Shown here: one piece after another, positions 42,653-51,397 of the stretch
Position numbering within the stretch: position 1 is the first letter of the stretch
Layout: each line of letters begins with the position of its first letter
Source of the DNA: Bryobacterales bacterium
GTDB taxonomy: Bacteria; Acidobacteriota; Terriglobia; Bryobacterales; Bryobacteraceae
NCBI GenBank assembly: GCA_025463005.1
Contig: JAOAPR010000097.1
Coordinates: 85,809-149,808, forward strand
Length of the DNA stretch: 64,000 nt
Direction: 5' to 3'
Notes under the pieces: generated by a model
What the model was told of the DNA's origin: nothing
The model's database searches: none
What the model saw: only the letters and a program-made list of their open reading frames with translations
Position numbers and translations under genes: made by a program

Positions 42653-43243
42653 TCACGAGGCGGCTATCTCGTTTTCGAGATATCGGTTCAGATGCGATTG
42701 AACGCGTCGCAAGGCCTCGTCATTACGCTGAAGGCGGCTCATCATCAGAGCGCCTTCGAGCGATGCCACGATCAACGTAGCAACGGTTTTAGGTTCAACC
42801 CCGGGACGCGTTTCGCGCTGCGCCTCGGCCTGCTCCACAATAGTCTGCAGGCGCGTAAGCCAGGATCGAAGGGCCTTCGCCACGCGCGCGCGAAGGACTG
42901 GATTACCATCATCGGCGTCAATTGCGGTGTTCAAGATAGGACACCCGCCTGCAACCGGAGAGCGGTAATCCACGAAGTTCGCGATGAGTTGCTTGAGCTT
43001 TTCGATCCCGTTCGTTTTTTCATCTACGTGCAGGAGCCTGGCCTTGCGGGAGGCGTCCCATGTGTAATCGAACGCTTCGGCGGCAAGCTCCTCCTTGCTT
43101 GAGAAGTGGCGATAGATTCCACCCTTCTTCAGGCCGGTCGCTTCCATCAGGTCATTGAGTGAACTGCCTTCGTAGCCGCGTTGATTGAAGATTGCGGCGG
43201 CAGCCTCCACGATCTTCTTTCGAGTTTGCTCGCCTTTGGTCAT
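42653..43243 (-). CDS. TetR-family repressor of the efflux operon
   Basis: This regulator of about 196 residues has the TetR helix-turn-helix early in the chain: TRKKIVEAAAAIFNQRGYEGSSLNDLMEATGLKKGGIYRHFSSKEEL. The C-terminal part (FVDYRSPVAGGCPILNTAIDADDGNP) is of the TetR_C_16-like type. I chose the ATG at 43243 because a candidate operator (43268-43285) lies in the longer frame that opens at 43300. The gene is divergent from the TolC-EmrAB-like operon and three related inverted repeats lie between them, which points to self-regulation and repression of the pump. Confidence 0.85.
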   Translation of the reverse strand: MTKGEQTRKKIVEAAAAIFNQRGYEGSSLNDLMEATGLKKGGIYRHFSSKEELAAEAFDYTWDASRKARLLHVDEKTNGIEKLKQLIANFVDYRSPVAGGCPILNTAIDADDGNPVLRARVAKALRSWLTRLQTIVEQAEAQRETRPGVEPKTVATLIVASLEGALMMSRLQRNDEALRRVQSHLNRYLENEIAAS

Positions 43244-43267
43244 AAACTTGCTCGTGTCCTGGCCATC

Positions 43268-43285
43268 TGAGACCGGTTGGTCCTT
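43268..43285. promoter_or_regulatory. Degenerate TetR operator candidate
   Basis: The left half-site TGAGACC is identical to the operator at 43321. The right half keeps only GGTC of GGTCTCA. It lies close to the repressor gene start, where it could mediate autoregulation. It is weaker evidence than the two sites to its right. Confidence 0.4.
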
Positions 43286-43320
43286 TCTCATCATAGCCAT
43301 TCAAAGGGTTCGATGAGTAG

Positions 43321-43338
43321 TGAGACCAAACGGTCTCA
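43321..43338. promoter_or_regulatory. TetR operator, perfect inverted repeat
   Basis: TGAGACC and GGTCTCA are perfect 7-bp inverted repeats separated by four bases. The size and position between a divergent TetR gene and its target operon fit a TetR-type operator. It lies 33 bp (three helical turns) from the next site. Confidence 0.65.
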
Positions 43339-43353
43339 GGAACATAAGAAAGC

Positions 43354-43371
43354 TGCGACCGAGCGGTCTCA
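43354..43371. promoter_or_regulatory. TetR operator, imperfect inverted repeat
   Basis: TGCGACC and GGTCTCA match the first site except for one base in the left arm, with the same four-base spacer length. It lies 32 bp before the chosen start of the TolC-like gene, a good place for repression. Confidence 0.6.
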
Positions 43372-43402
43372 TCGGCATCCAAGTGCTCAGAAGGATGACC
43401 GG

Positions 43403-44908
43403 ATGGTCCGGAAAATGGTGAAGAACCGCCAGGCACTATCGAGAACGCTGGACACGGCGCTCCTCTTGGTTTCCAGTGTGATAGCTTCGGGGCAAATCCC
43501 AGGGCCGCTGGGGTACTCGGTCGCCACTCCCCGCCCGATCAGCCCCGCGGAGGGCACCACAACTCCAAGCGCGCAGGCTACACAACGACAAAACCCGTAC
43601 CTGGGTAGTGTGCCATCGAAGAACACAGGTACCAGGATCGAGCTATCGCTCAAGGCCGCTATCGAGCGGGGCCTTCGCTACAACCTCGGATTGGTCGAGT
43701 CCAATCAGGCGAGCGCGAACGTACGCGCCGAACGGCTTCGGGCCCTCTCAGCACTGCTGCCCCAGCTGTCCGCGCAGGGCCGCCAAGCTTATGAGAACAT
43801 CAGCTTCAAAGAAATCGGCCTGAAGCTACCGCCGATCCCAGGATTGCCCGCGCTGCCTCCGACCAGCGGCGGATTTGGATACCAGGACGCCCGCCTCAGT
43901 TTCTCGCAGTCTCTTTATAATGCCGAGCTTCGGAATCAGTATCTGGCGAGAAAGAGCGATGAACAGGCGTCGATACTCAGTGTCCAGGATTCGCGCGACG
44001 TAGTCGTTTTCGCAGTGGGAACAGCATACTCGCAGGTGATCGCTAGCGCTGCCCGCGTGGAAACCGCAAAAGCGCAACTGGCTTCAGCTGTCGAGTTGGA
44101 CCAACAAACGGCCAGTCGCGTGAAATCTGAAGTCTCGCCTGAAATCGACTCTCTGCGAGCGCAGGTGGAACGACAATCTGCCGAACAGAGGCTGACGAAT
44201 GCAACCAATCAGCTCGAAAAGGACAAGCTGACACTTGCCCGGATCATTGGGCTGGCCATCGATCAGGAATTCGGAGTAACCGATCCACTCTCCTATCACA
44301 CGCTCACTGGGGTCACGAACGACAGCGCAACCGATGACGCGTTGCGAACGCGGGCCGACCTCCGCAGCGCGGAAGCCAGCCTGCGAGCGGCGGAATCCAT
44401 ACTCCGGGCCCAAAAGGCGCAGCGCCTGCCCATTATTTCTATGAGCGCCGATTATGGTGGAGCGGGCCCGAACGTTAGGAACTTCAACCAGGTTTATACG
44501 CTTGCAGGCAATATTTCGATGCCGATTTACACCGGAGGCCGCATTCGCGCGGAGACTCAGCAGGCCCAGGCCGATCTGGCCCGCCGTGAAGCGGAATATG
44601 AGGACTTAAAAGGCCGGGTCGCCTACGACGTTCGCGTGGCCTGGTTGGACCTGAGTGCCTCGGATTCGAGCGTGAAAGTTGCGGAACGTAACAAGTCGCT
44701 GGCGGACCAGGCGCTCGTCCAATCGCAAGATCGGTATACCAACGGCGTCACCAACTATCTCGAAGTCGTGCAGGCTCAGGAGGCAGTTACGGTCGCCGGT
44801 GAGAACTATATCCAGAGCCTATTTTCGTTCAATGTGGCGATGATTTCTTTCGCGAGGGCTATTGGCGACGCGGAAACAAAGCTCCCCGCGCTCTTAGGAG
44901 GTAAATGA
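43403..44908 (+). CDS. TolC-family outer membrane efflux protein
   Basis: The protein of about 501 residues has a signal-like hydrophobic segment (TALLLVSSVIASGQ) and two repeats of the TolC outer-membrane efflux fold. Each has long alpha-helical runs with GLVESNQASANVRAERLRA, then RADLRSAEASLRAAESILRAQK, and FSQSLYNAELRNQY and FNQVYTLAGNISMPIYTGG as beta-barrel strands. I chose the ATG at 43403, preceded by AGAAGGA, because upstream codons would overlap the operators. It would form the channel through the outer membrane for the pump encoded next. Confidence 0.85.
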   Translation: MVRKMVKNRQALSRTLDTALLLVSSVIASGQIPGPLGYSVATPRPISPAEGTTTPSAQATQRQNPYLGSVPSKNTGTRIELSLKAAIERGLRYNLGLVESNQASANVRAERLRALSALLPQLSAQGRQAYENISFKEIGLKLPPIPGLPALPPTSGGFGYQDARLSFSQSLYNAELRNQYLARKSDEQASILSVQDSRDVVVFAVGTAYSQVIASAARVETAKAQLASAVELDQQTASRVKSEVSPEIDSLRAQVERQSAEQRLTNATNQLEKDKLTLARIIGLAIDQEFGVTDPLSYHTLTGVTNDSATDDALRTRADLRSAEASLRAAESILRAQKAQRLPIISMSADYGGAGPNVRNFNQVYTLAGNISMPIYTGGRIRAETQQAQADLARREAEYEDLKGRVAYDVRVAWLDLSASDSSVKVAERNKSLADQALVQSQDRYTNGVTNYLEVVQAQEAVTVAGENYIQSLFSFNVAMISFARAIGDAETKLPALLGGK

Positions 44909-44909
44909 T

Positions 44910-46151
44910 ATGGCGCGAACTATCGAAACAGAAGTTGTGGAGGAAGCGGTCGAAACGCACGATTCCTCCGGGAGCAACACCTCCAGGCGGAAGCTTTCGC
45001 GCTGGATTCTTCTGTTGATCGCCGTGTTGGCAGTTGCCGGCACCTCGCTGTGGTGGCTCAACTCACGGAACTACGAATCCACCGACGACGCCCAGATTGA
45101 GGGCCATCTGGATTCGGTCAGCGCGCGCGTCAGCGGGACCGTGGCCTTCATCAATCCGAGAGTCGCAAACAACCAGTTCGTGGAAGCAGGAACTCTATTG
45201 ATGCAGCTCGATCCACGAGACTACGCAGCCGAGCTGGAACACGCGAAAGCGAATCTTGACACCAGTACCGCGGAAGCACGCTCTGCCCAGGTGACGGTCC
45301 CGATTGTGGACGCCAGCGCGTTCGGCCAGCTCCATTCCGCCGAGGCCGCCAAGCAGCAAGCGCTCTCGAGTGTCGATTCCGAGCAGGCAAACCTGGTTGC
45401 CGCGCAACACAAATTGCGGCAAGACGAAGCCATCCATGCCCGCGCGGAACGGGACCGCGTCCGTTACAAGGCGCTGGTCGAGAAACACGAAATCTCGCGA
45501 TCCGATTACGACGCTCGCGAGACCGAAGCGATCGCGGCTGAGCAGGCAGTGGAAGCCGATCGTGCGGCGATTACCGCGAGAGAACAAAAGGTCGCCGAGG
45601 CGCGAAGTCTCGTGGTCCAGCGGGACGCCCAGATCGAATCCGCCCGCATCGCTCCGCAGCAGGTCACCGACGCGCGCGCTAAGTCGGATTCGGCCGCCGG
45701 ACACCTGGAGCAGGCTCGCGCCGATCTGCACACCGCCCAGCTCAATCTGAGCTACACAAAGATCTACGCGCCGGTTAACGGCGTGATTGGACGAAAAACG
45801 GTTGAGCTTGGCCAGCGCGTCCAGCCGGGGCAGGGCCTGCTGGTGATCGTTCCCTTGGATGACATCTGGATCACCGCTAACTTTAAAGAGACGCAACTTA
45901 AACGGATGAGACCCGGCCAATCGGCAACCATCCGAGTCGATACCTTCGGACGCGACTACAAGGGCAAAGTGGAGAGTCTCCCGGGCGCGGCCGGCCCGCT
46001 GTTCAGCTTGTTTCCACCGGAAAATGCGACCGGGAATTACGTGAAGGTGGTGCAGCGGTTCCCCGTGCGTATTCGGCTCGATAAGAATGAGGATCCCGAG
46101 CACCTGCTGCGGCCCGGAATGTCCTTGGAGGCAACTGTGGATTTTCGCTGA
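44910..46151 (+). CDS. HlyD/EmrA-family membrane fusion protein
   Basis: The 413-residue protein has a cytoplasmic N-terminus, one membrane helix at about 30-50, and the lipoyl-like halves ESTDDAQIEGHLDSVSARVSG and KIYAPVNGVIGRKTVELGQ, separated by a long coiled coil from about 100 to 265. AGGAGG lies ahead of the start, 1 bp after the TolC-like stop. It is the periplasmic adaptor between the inner and outer membrane pump parts. Confidence 0.88.
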   Translation: MARTIETEVVEEAVETHDSSGSNTSRRKLSRWILLLIAVLAVAGTSLWWLNSRNYESTDDAQIEGHLDSVSARVSGTVAFINPRVANNQFVEAGTLLMQLDPRDYAAELEHAKANLDTSTAEARSAQVTVPIVDASAFGQLHSAEAAKQQALSSVDSEQANLVAAQHKLRQDEAIHARAERDRVRYKALVEKHEISRSDYDARETEAIAAEQAVEADRAAITAREQKVAEARSLVVQRDAQIESARIAPQQVTDARAKSDSAAGHLEQARADLHTAQLNLSYTKIYAPVNGVIGRKTVELGQRVQPGQGLLVIVPLDDIWITANFKETQLKRMRPGQSATIRVDTFGRDYKGKVESLPGAAGPLFSLFPPENATGNYVKVVQRFPVRIRLDKNEDPEHLLRPGMSLEATVDFR

Positions 46152-46164
46152 CAAGGAGCCATAC

Positions 46165-47754
46165 ATGTCTAGTGAAACACCCACACATTTAGTCAATCCT
46201 TGGTTCATCGCGCTGACCGTCACCCTGGCGACGTTCATGGAACTGCTGGACACGTCGATCGCGAATGTGTCGTTACCATACATCGGCGGGGGCCTCGGCC
46301 GTAGCTATGACGAAGTAACCTGGATTCTCACCACATATCTTGTCGCCAACGCGGTGATCTTGCCGATGTCAGCGTGGCTGAGCCGCGTTTTCGGCAGAAG
46401 AACATATTACCTGGCGTGCGTCGCGCTGTTCACGCTGACGTCTCTCTTTTGCGGCCTCGCGCCGAGTCTCGGAATCATGCTCTCGAGCCGCGTGCTGCAA
46501 GGGATCGCCGGCGGCGGTCTGGCGCCCGTATCGCAAGCGATTCTCGTCGATACATTTCCTCCTTCCAAGCGCGCATCGGCGTTCGCTCTCTACACCATCG
46601 TTATTGTGACGGCGCCCGCCATCGGACCCGTGCTCGGTGGCTGGATCACGGACAACTATAGTTGGCGATGGATCTTTTTCATCAACATCCCGATCGGCAT
46701 CCTTGCATTCTTCCTTAGCAGCAAGCTGGTCAAGGACCCGCCTGCTTTTGACGCGGAACGCGCCTCGGTACGTACGAACGGAAAACTGCAAATCGATGGC
46801 ATAGGAATCGCGCTGATCGCATTGGCGTCCGCCGGATTGGAGATAGCCTTGGACCGAGGTCAAATTGACGACTGGTTCGGAAGCCAGTTCATCTGCTGGA
46901 TGCTTGCAATCGGAGTGATCGGCTGGATCGCCACTGTTGCCTGGGAAATGCGGTTCAAAGAGCCGGTCATCGACTTTCGATTGCTGGCAAGTCGCAATTT
47001 CGCGATCGCGAGCGTTCTCTTCTTCATTTTTGGATTTGGACTTTTTGGCAGCACGACTCTCATCCCGCAAATCCTTCAGTCGCTCTACGGATATCGGGCT
47101 ACGGACGCGGGGCTCGTTTTAGGTCCGGGTGCGCTCGTCATCACTTTATTCGCACCGATCGCAGCGCAATTGATCCAGCGTCAGATTGTGCCTGCTCGCG
47201 TATTGCTCATGATCAGCGTGATGATCGTAGGTGCTGCCATGTGGTACTACAGCACGTTCACGCTGGCCACCGATTACAGTCACTATGCGCTGGCGAGAGC
47301 GTACCAAGGACTCGGATACGGATTCTTTTTCGTGCCTGTCAACGTGCTTGCGTATTCGCAGCTCAGGCCGGACCAGAACAACAGGGCTTCGAGCCTGACG
47401 AACCTCTTCCGCAATTGGGGCGGCAGTTTTGGGATCGCTTTCATTACTACCGCGGCCGAACGCCGGCATCAATTTCATCAAACAAATCTTGGATCTGCGA
47501 TTAGCACGACGTCTCAGCAGCTAAGCGACCGAGTCGCCGGGCTGACGGACTATTTCGTGACGAAGGGGTTTTCGGGTCCGGACGCCGCGACCGCCGCGCA
47601 CGGGTATCTCTACCAGCAATTGCAGCACCAGGTGAATCTGTTGTCCTTCATGGATTGCTTCCGGGTGATTGCCTGGCTGACATTGGCCGCAGTCCCGTTG
47701 TTGCTGTTGATCCAGCGTTTCAAGCCGGCTGGAAAGCCGCCCGCGGCTCACTGA
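46165..47754 (+). CDS. EmrB-like DHA2-family drug efflux transporter
   Basis: The protein of about 529 residues has 14 predicted membrane segments. The DHA2 family motifs are present: TFMELLDTSIANVSLPYIGG in the first helix, LSRVFGRRTYY in motif A, LQGIAGGGLAPVSQA and GPVLGGWITDNYSWRWIF in motif C. It is a proton-driven drug exporter working with the HlyD and TolC partners. AAGGAG precedes the ATG at 46165, 13 bp after the adaptor gene. The TetR site arrangement makes the three genes one regulated operon. Confidence 0.9.
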   Translation: MSSETPTHLVNPWFIALTVTLATFMELLDTSIANVSLPYIGGGLGRSYDEVTWILTTYLVANAVILPMSAWLSRVFGRRTYYLACVALFTLTSLFCGLAPSLGIMLSSRVLQGIAGGGLAPVSQAILVDTFPPSKRASAFALYTIVIVTAPAIGPVLGGWITDNYSWRWIFFINIPIGILAFFLSSKLVKDPPAFDAERASVRTNGKLQIDGIGIALIALASAGLEIALDRGQIDDWFGSQFICWMLAIGVIGWIATVAWEMRFKEPVIDFRLLASRNFAIASVLFFIFGFGLFGSTTLIPQILQSLYGYRATDAGLVLGPGALVITLFAPIAAQLIQRQIVPARVLLMISVMIVGAAMWYYSTFTLATDYSHYALARAYQGLGYGFFFVPVNVLAYSQLRPDQNNRASSLTNLFRNWGGSFGIAFITTAAERRHQFHQTNLGSAISTTSQQLSDRVAGLTDYFVTKGFSGPDAATAAHGYLYQQLQHQVNLLSFMDCFRVIAWLTLAAVPLLLLIQRFKPAGKPPAAH

Positions 47755-47764
47755 ACGGTACAAA

Positions 47765-49561
47765 TCAATCGCACGCTTCCGTCACACAAATGGACTCCAG
47801 CGTGCGACCGACCGGCGGTGCCGGAAGCCCGGCGGCCGTCATCAATTTACGCAAGAGAAGCCCGGTCTCAGGGTGCGGAATTGCCGATTGCACTCCGACG
47901 CGGACCAGTCCATCGGCGTAATCTACGGGTTGCCACGTATGGACGGCTAGTTTGCCGCCACGGTTGTCGGTGTTCCCGTAATCCCGGACATCGAGCTTGG
48001 CTCCGTGGTCGACGAGAACCTGTACGACGGCCGACCGGCCCTTGTGTGCGGCTCCGTGCAATGCAGTTCGTCCGGTGTCGGCCTGAGCATTCGGGTCGAG
48101 ACCCAGATCCAGCAGCAACTTCACGGCTTGCAGCGTGGCATCCGCCGACCACTCGTAGGTGATCCCCTCCACCCAGCCGATTCCAGCGGCCACCTGCAGC
48201 GGCGTCACATGCAATATCGTATCGATCTTCGGATCGGCGCCGTGGGCCAGCAGAAGTTTCATCAGGGTGATGTCACCGGACTGGGATGCGCGCAGGAAAG
48301 CGGTCGCGCCGTTTTCATCCAGCCACTGGTTCGTGAAAACCGTGCGGGTCTCCGTGCTGTCCTTCAGCCGGGCATTCACATTGGCCCCTTTGTCGAGAAG
48401 CAGCTTGATGAAATCCAGATGATCCATGTCGCCCTTGCGGACGGGATAATCTCCGGATTCGATATTTCGGTTGTCGGTGGCGAGATAGAGCGGCGTCCAC
48501 GCACCTTTGTTGGCAAGATTCACATCGGCGCCGTGGTCCAGCAGATACGCTCCGAGCTTGTAGTACCGATTTTGCGTCGCCACCAGCAACGGGCTCCAGC
48601 CATACCCCGTGACCTGGTTTACATCAGCTCCCGCGGCCAGCAGGACTTTGACTGAATCGAGATCGTTGGCGCGTACCGCGTAGACCAGCGGCGTCAGCGC
48701 TCCCCCATCTTTCACGGGTGCTTGTCCGCGCCCGAAGCCAAACGCTGCCACGGCGGCGTCATCGTTTTGATCGACACCCTGATCCGCGCCGGCTGCCGCT
48801 GCTGGGGCGGCACCTCGTCCTCCCGCGGCACCAGCGCCTCGACCACCACGGCCACCACGGGCGGCGGCGGCTCCAGCAGTGCCGACCGTACGAAGCGCGC
48901 CGAGATCAGGCGATGCTTGTCCGGCAGCGAGCGCTGCGCCCTGCGCCGCGACCTGCTTTCTTGGATCGTTCGATTTTCCCAGAGCCGGCCCTCTTCCACG
49001 CTCGACAAGATTCGAGACGGCCTTGATATCCGCGCCGCGCTGGATCAGAAGCTGGATTGCAGGAGCGTGACCTTCGTCGGCGGCCCACATCAATGGAGTC
49101 GTTCCGCGCAGGGTTTCGCGCGCATTGACCTCGGCGCCGTGGTCGAGCAGCACCTTCATCGCATCGACCTTGCCTGTGCGCGACGCCTCCATCAGAGGAG
49201 TTCTTCCCAGCGGAAGATGCTCGTTGGGATCGGCTCCGGCGTCGATCAGCGCCGCGATGATAGCGGCATCTCCGTTGACGCTGGCCAGCCACAAAGGTGT
49301 GGCGCCCTCGCGGTTCGCGGCCTTGGCATTCGCCCCCGCGCGAATCAGGAGGTCCACCATCTCTTTATCGGATCTGAACACCGCCCAGTGTAGCCCCGTC
49401 GCACCATCGGCCTGGGGGGCATTCACATCGGCGTGTTGCTCCAAAAGCCTCTTAACGATCGCCTTGTCCCCGCGCATGACGGCGTCTGCAACGTCTGAGC
49501 GTGCCGCGCCAAGACTGACGACCGACGTCGCCAGGAACAATGACAGCAATAGGCGTTTCAT
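47765..49561 (-). CDS. Exported ankyrin-repeat protein
   Basis: The 598-residue protein has a signal peptide (LLLSLFLATSVVSLGAA) and two blocks of ankyrin repeats with the usual pattern, such as TGLHWAVFRSDKEMVDLLIRAGA, TPLWLASVNGDAAIIAALIDAGAD cut across residues, and TALHGAAHKGRSAVVQVLVDHGA. Between the blocks, near residue 240, is a Gly/Ala/Arg-rich linker (ARGGRGGRGAGAAGGRG). Ankyrin stacks bind other proteins. It is the last gene of a leftward operon with the DUF1552 and DUF1592 genes, and the stop of DUF1552 lies 7 bp from its start codon region. Confidence 0.85.
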   Translation of the reverse strand: MKRLLLSLFLATSVVSLGAARSDVADAVMRGDKAIVKRLLEQHADVNAPQADGATGLHWAVFRSDKEMVDLLIRAGANAKAANREGATPLWLASVNGDAAIIAALIDAGADPNEHLPLGRTPLMEASRTGKVDAMKVLLDHGAEVNARETLRGTTPLMWAADEGHAPAIQLLIQRGADIKAVSNLVERGRGPALGKSNDPRKQVAAQGAALAAGQASPDLGALRTVGTAGAAAARGGRGGRGAGAAGGRGAAPAAAAGADQGVDQNDDAAVAAFGFGRGQAPVKDGGALTPLVYAVRANDLDSVKVLLAAGADVNQVTGYGWSPLLVATQNRYYKLGAYLLDHGADVNLANKGAWTPLYLATDNRNIESGDYPVRKGDMDHLDFIKLLLDKGANVNARLKDSTETRTVFTNQWLDENGATAFLRASQSGDITLMKLLLAHGADPKIDTILHVTPLQVAAGIGWVEGITYEWSADATLQAVKLLLDLGLDPNAQADTGRTALHGAAHKGRSAVVQVLVDHGAKLDVRDYGNTDNRGGKLAVHTWQPVDYADGLVRVGVQSAIPHPETGLLLRKLMTAAGLPAPPVGRTLESICVTEACD

Positions 49562-49568
49562 AGATCCT

Positions 49569-50918
49569 CTACAGATTCTCCAGCCGGCCCGTGCTGTCGC
49601 CGATGCTGTCCTGGTGAATGTCGTACATGTCCAGCAAGCTCAATAACAGATTGCCGGTCGGTACGGTCTTGGTCGGATAGGCCAGATGACGCCCCCCTTT
49701 GAGTTTCCCGTTCAATCCGCCTACCAGCACATGCGGCACGTCGTAGTGGACGTGCTGATTGGAGTTCCCCATGTTGCTGCCATAGAGAACCAGCGAATGA
49801 TCCAGCAACGACCCATCGCCGTCGTTCGTACCAGCCAGTCGCGCGATGAGATGGGCCAGCATCTTGACGTGATACTGGTTGATCTTCGATAGCTCCGCGA
49901 TTCGCCTCGGATCTTCGCCGTGATGCGACACGCCATGGAAACCCGAGGTGGGCGCTTCGCTTTCGGGGTAAGTGCGGCCGGTGAGGTCGCGGGCAAAGAG
50001 CAGAGTGCCCACGCGGGTAATATCTGCCTGGAAGGCCAGCGCCATCAGATCGAACTGGAGCTTAATATGTTCATCGAAGGTCTGCGGCACACCCACCGGC
50101 ACACTCATGTCGGTCGGCGCGACGGTCGAGGCTTTCATCGCAATTTGCAGCCGGCGCTCGATCTCGCGGACATCCTCGGTGTACTGGTCGAGGCGGGTGC
50201 GGTCGCCGGAGCCGATTTCGTTGCGAAGACGGGAGAGGCTGCCCGTCAGCGAGTCCAGAATGCTGCGGTCCCGCTTGCGGCGCGCGGCCCGCTGCTCGAC
50301 TGTACTGCCGTCTCCGAACATGCGCTCGAACACCACCTGCGGATTCAGTTCCATCGGCAGCGGCTGGGTCGGTGAGGACCAAGAAATGTTGTTCGTGTAG
50401 GCGCAACTGTAACCCTCGCCGCAGTTGCTCGAATTCGCGCCCGGATCTTCGACCGCGAGCTGCATGGACGGCATCAGGTTCTCGCGGCCGATCTTTTCCG
50501 CGATCATCTGATCGATCGTGGTGCCCGCGTACACATCCGAACCGGCCGTCTTCTTAGGTTTGTTCGCGCATAGAAACGCCGCGGCCACCCAATGATCGGC
50601 GCCCGTCGCGCCCGGAGGTGGCTCCGCCGAGCGGGAATGCAAGCCGCTCAGAATCACGGTGTGATCCCGGAATGGTTCCAGCGGTTTCCAGTTGAAGGGA
50701 AGCACCGCGTCCAGGCGGCCTTCGGTGCTGGGAATCCAATAGCCGGGCGCCATGCCGTGTGGCACAAAGCAGCCGACAAAGCGGGGCTTCGGATTGGCCG
50801 CCGTTTGCGCCAGCGCCGTCGAGGCCGGAATCATCGCTTCTAGCAGTGGCAGCGCGAGGGTCGCACCAGTGCCACGCAGAACGGTCCGGCGGGAAATGTG
50901 TTTTTTTGAGATAAACAT
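49569..50918 (-). CDS. DUF1552 protein with Tat signal
   Basis: The 449-residue protein begins with RRTVLRGTGATLALPLLEAM, a twin-arginine signal. It carries the DUF1552 landmarks FVPHGMAPGYW, LSGLHSRSAEPPPGATGADHW, SCAYTNNISW, and GVSHHGEDPRRIAELSKINQYH. The family is always found next to DUF1592 proteins in planctomycetes, verrucomicrobia and acidobacteria. Its fold resembles sulfatase/alkaline-phosphatase-like enzymes, but the reaction is not known. It lies between the SecD-head gene and the ankyrin gene. Confidence 0.88.
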   Translation of the reverse strand: MFISKKHISRRTVLRGTGATLALPLLEAMIPASTALAQTAANPKPRFVGCFVPHGMAPGYWIPSTEGRLDAVLPFNWKPLEPFRDHTVILSGLHSRSAEPPPGATGADHWVAAAFLCANKPKKTAGSDVYAGTTIDQMIAEKIGRENLMPSMQLAVEDPGANSSNCGEGYSCAYTNNISWSSPTQPLPMELNPQVVFERMFGDGSTVEQRAARRKRDRSILDSLTGSLSRLRNEIGSGDRTRLDQYTEDVREIERRLQIAMKASTVAPTDMSVPVGVPQTFDEHIKLQFDLMALAFQADITRVGTLLFARDLTGRTYPESEAPTSGFHGVSHHGEDPRRIAELSKINQYHVKMLAHLIARLAGTNDGDGSLLDHSLVLYGSNMGNSNQHVHYDVPHVLVGGLNGKLKGGRHLAYPTKTVPTGNLLLSLLDMYDIHQDSIGDSTGRLENL

Positions 50919-50934
50919 GGTCGCTGTCCTTCTC

Positions 50935-51396
50935 CTAATCCTTAACGCACTTGTTGTTTATCGAGCCGGCAAGCTTCTGCCCTTCCGCTCTCGAAAAGGG
51001 GCCAATCAAGAAACTCGACCCCGTGATCGGATCCTTGATCGTTGGTTTCCTTACAACCTTGTCACCCACGATAAAGGCCACGGCGCGACCTACATTCTCG
51101 GCAGTAAAGTCTGCCCACCGTTTCGCGCTCGATGGCGTTAGACCGATGTTAAGCACGAAATGGCCTTCCGTAAGAGTGACGTTGGCGTTCGTAAAGTCAT
51201 TGAACGTCAGCGAGGGGTCTCGAGTCACGTGCACAACGGTGCCATCCGACGAAACAACGTCTCGCGTACTGGAAGTTGCTTGCACGGCGGTTGTTGTAAC
51301 GAGCATGGTCGGACAAGGGACGCCGGCAGCGGCAGGTTGCACCGCCATAGCGCCCAATAGGCAAAAGACCGAAAGTGCTCGAGTGTCACCGATCAT
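50935..51396 (-). CDS. Small exported protein resembling the SecD P1-head subdomain
   Basis: The 153-residue protein has a signal peptide ending PAAAG. The C-terminal half reads LNIGLTPSSAKRWADFT, then VGRAVAFIVGDKVVRKPTIKDPITGSSFLIGPFSRAEGQKLAG across the residues in order. This is the SecD periplasmic P1-head pattern: substrate strand, T-x-x-x-x-G-(K/R)-x-(L/V)-A, D-G/K-x-V, P-x-I-x-x-P-I-x-G and FS-x-E-E-A-x-x-L-A. No membrane helices or other SecD parts are present. The ATG lies 1 bp after the DUF1592 stop, so the genes are coupled. Confidence 0.6.
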   Translation of the reverse strand: MIGDTRALSVFCLLGAMAVQPAAAGVPCPTMLVTTTAVQATSSTRDVVSSDGTVVHVTRDPSLTFNDFTNANVTLTEGHFVLNIGLTPSSAKRWADFTAENVGRAVAFIVGDKVVRKPTIKDPITGSSFLIGPFSRAEGQKLAGSINNKCVKD

Positions 51397-51397
51397 G

